A stretch of 6,944 nucleotides of DNA from Gammaproteobacteria bacterium (lineage in GTDB: Bacteria; Pseudomonadota; Gammaproteobacteria; Natronospirales; REEB76). This document shows, in pieces, positions 5,558 through 6,944 of the stretch. The translations under genes were made by a program, and so were the position numbers. Below the pieces are notes generated by a model. It worked only from the letters and a program-made list of their open reading frames with translations. It was not told the DNA's origin and ran no database searches. The stretch spans positions 1 to 6,944 of the forward strand of contig DAHVFI010000362.1 of assembly GCA_027317045.1 (NCBI GenBank). The letters run 5' to 3'. Numbering within the stretch: position 1 is the first letter of the stretch; each line of letters begins with the position of its first letter.

Positions 5558-6944
5558 ATGTCTGCTTCTTATCCGCACCTGCTGGCGCCGCTGGATCTCG
5601 GTTTCCTAACGCTCCCCAACCGTGTGCTCATGGGTTCCATGCACACAGGTCTTGAGGACCGTGCCCATGATTACCCCAAGCTGGCTGCTTATTTTGCCGA
5701 ACGGGCGCGCGGTGGGGTGGCGCTCATGGTTACCGGGGGCATTGCGCCCAACCGTCGCGGATCACTGGCGCCGCTTGCTTCCAAACTTTCCAGCCGCTGG
5801 GAACTGGCTCGCCACAGAAAAGTTACGCACGCCGTGCATGCGGAAGGCGGGCGTATCTGCATGCAGATCCTGCACGCGGGGCGCTATGCCTACCACCCCT
5901 TTTCCGTCGCGCCCTCGGCCCTGAAGTCGCCGATTAATCCATTTACGCCGCGTGCGCTGAGCAAGAACGGCGTTGGAAAGCAGATCCTCGCCTTCGTGGG
6001 TTGCGCTGCATTGGCCCGCGAAGCGGGTTATGACGGCGTGGAGATCATGGGCTCGGAAGGTTATTTCATCAACGAGTTCACCGTGCCGCGCACCAATCGG
6101 CGTAGCGATGAATGGGGCGGCAGTCTCGAAAACCGCTTGCGCTTGCCAATAGAGATCGTGCGTCGCACACGTTCGACGGTTGGGCCGGACTTCATCATCA
6201 TTTACCGCCTGTCGATGCTGGATTTGGTGGAAAACGGCAGTGACTGGACGGAAATCGTCGCTTTGGCCAAGGGCGTGGAAGCAGCAGGGGCCACCTTTAT
6301 CAACACCGGCATCGGTTGGCACGAGGCGCGAGTACCCACCATTGCCACCATGGTGCCGCGCGCTGCCTTTACCTGGATCACCCGCCGGCTTAAAAGCGAA
6401 GTATGGGTGCCAGTCATTGCCACCAATCGTATCAACATGCCTGCAGTGGCAGAAAAGATTTTGGCGAACGGCGATGCCGACATGGTATCCATGGCCAGGC
6501 CGCTGCTGGCGGATCCGGCGTGGGTGTTGAAAGCCTCGAGTGGACGCGAGGATGAAATAAACACCTGTATCGCCTGCAACCAGGCTTGTCTGGATCAGAT
6601 ATTCGCGAAGCAGCGCGCGTCCTGTCTGGTCAACCCACGGGCTTGCCATGAAACCGAGCTGATTATCAAGCCGGCACACAGGCCGAAACGTATTGCCGTG
6701 GTGGGAGCGGGACCCGCCGGACTTGCCGCGGCCGTGACCGCCGCACAACGCGGTCATCGCGTGACCTTGTATGAAGCGGCCCGCGAGATTGGCGGCCAGT
6801 TCAACATGGCCAAACGTATCCCCGGCAAACAGGAGTTCCATGAAACACTGCGTTACTTCAGCCGGCAACTCGAGTTAACCCAAGTCGAATTGCAACTTGG
6901 CCGGCAGGCGGATGCTGAGAAATTATGCGCACACGGGTTTGAAG
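5558..6944 (+). CDS. fadH: 2,4-dienoyl-CoA reductase (NADPH), FadH; 3' end cut by window edge
   Basis: FadH reduces 2,4-dienoyl-CoA esters so that unsaturated fatty acids with even-numbered double bonds can enter beta-oxidation. It carries FMN, FAD and a 4Fe-4S cluster. Some 462 codons of an expected roughly 670 are present, with no stop or frameshift. Residues 1 to about 330 form the Old Yellow Enzyme-like TIM barrel (APLDLGF, NRVLMGSMHTG, QILHAGRY, YDGVEIMGSEGY, INTGIGWHEAR). Tyr169 and His255 align with the E. coli active-site Tyr166 and His252, a constant +3 offset. The Fe-S cysteines are Cys337, 340, 344 and 356 (TCIACNQACLD...SCLVNP). A dinucleotide-binding motif VVGAGPAGLA (381-390) opens the second half, which is cut off. 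ATG 5558 gives an N-terminus like E. coli FadH but has no visible Shine-Dalgarno. An in-frame TTG at 5537 overlaps the glycosylase stop. The 17-base gap implies translation from the glycosylase transcript. Confidence 0.96.
   Translation, partial: MSASYPHLLAPLDLGFLTLPNRVLMGSMHTGLEDRAHDYPKLAAYFAERARGGVALMVTGGIAPNRRGSLAPLASKLSSRWELARHRKVTHAVHAEGGRICMQILHAGRYAYHPFSVAPSALKSPINPFTPRALSKNGVGKQILAFVGCAALAREAGYDGVEIMGSEGYFINEFTVPRTNRRSDEWGGSLENRLRLPIEIVRRTRSTVGPDFIIIYRLSMLDLVENGSDWTEIVALAKGVEAAGATFINTGIGWHEARVPTIATMVPRAAFTWITRRLKSEVWVPVIATNRINMPAVAEKILANGDADMVSMARPLLADPAWVLKASSGREDEINTCIACNQACLDQIFAKQRASCLVNPRACHETELIIKPAHRPKRIAVVGAGPAGLAAAVTAAQRGHRVTLYEAAREIGGQFNMAKRIPGKQEFHETLRYFSRQLELTQVELQLGRQADAEKLCAHGFE

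Noticed and set aside
5960..6010. Possible local frameshift in fadH, where residues 135-148 diverge from E. coli FadH
   Set aside because: The length between conserved blocks is unchanged and neither other frame restores similarity there, so these look like substitutions.
5762..6868. 368-codon open frame on the - strand opposite fadH
   Set aside because: The + strand frame is unmistakably fadH with catalytic and Fe-S residues in register. The antisense product is His/Arg/Gly-rich with no recognisable domain, typical of a shadow frame in GC-rich DNA.

Overview
The window is 6944 bases of GC-rich, densely coding chromosomal DNA. The gene set points to a gammaproteobacterium: an ArfB-type ribosome-rescue hydrolase, a DUF3301 protein and a FadH-type 2,4-dienoyl-CoA reductase all look close to gammaproteobacterial homologues as I remember them. 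This placement rests on protein resemblance, not on a 16S gene or a search. I see no insertion sequence, phage gene, CRISPR array, tRNA or rRNA. Most of the window is ordinary core or near-core genome, and I find no convincing new defence or mobile system.

Left part (1-507): arfB reads rightward and is cut by the left edge, apparently losing only its start codon. It converges with a leftward APC-superfamily transporter (508-2148) across 90 bases that carry two small hairpins. The transporter resembles the YveA aspartate:proton symporter group. Upstream of it lies a 237-base gap that probably holds its promoter.

Middle (2386-4793, all leftward): a probable three-gene operon. In transcription order it holds a cytoplasmic protein made of three BON-like repeats, a membrane-anchored diguanylate cyclase (GGEEF active site, no RxxD inhibitory site) and a small membrane-anchored DUF3301 protein. 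The gaps are 57 bases, with a small hairpin, and 5 bases. Together they suggest an envelope-linked or c-di-GMP-linked unit of unknown output.

Right part (4905-6944, rightward): about 110 bases of divergent control region precede an AlkA-like HhH-GPD DNA glycosylase. Seventeen bases after it comes fadH, cut by the right edge inside its C-terminal nucleotide-binding half. These two are probably co-transcribed. Their functions (alkylated-base repair and unsaturated fatty-acid beta-oxidation) are not obviously related.

The least conventional features are the BON/GGDEF/DUF3301 unit, the triple-BON architecture without a signal peptide, and the glycosylase-fadH pairing. These are modest points of interest.
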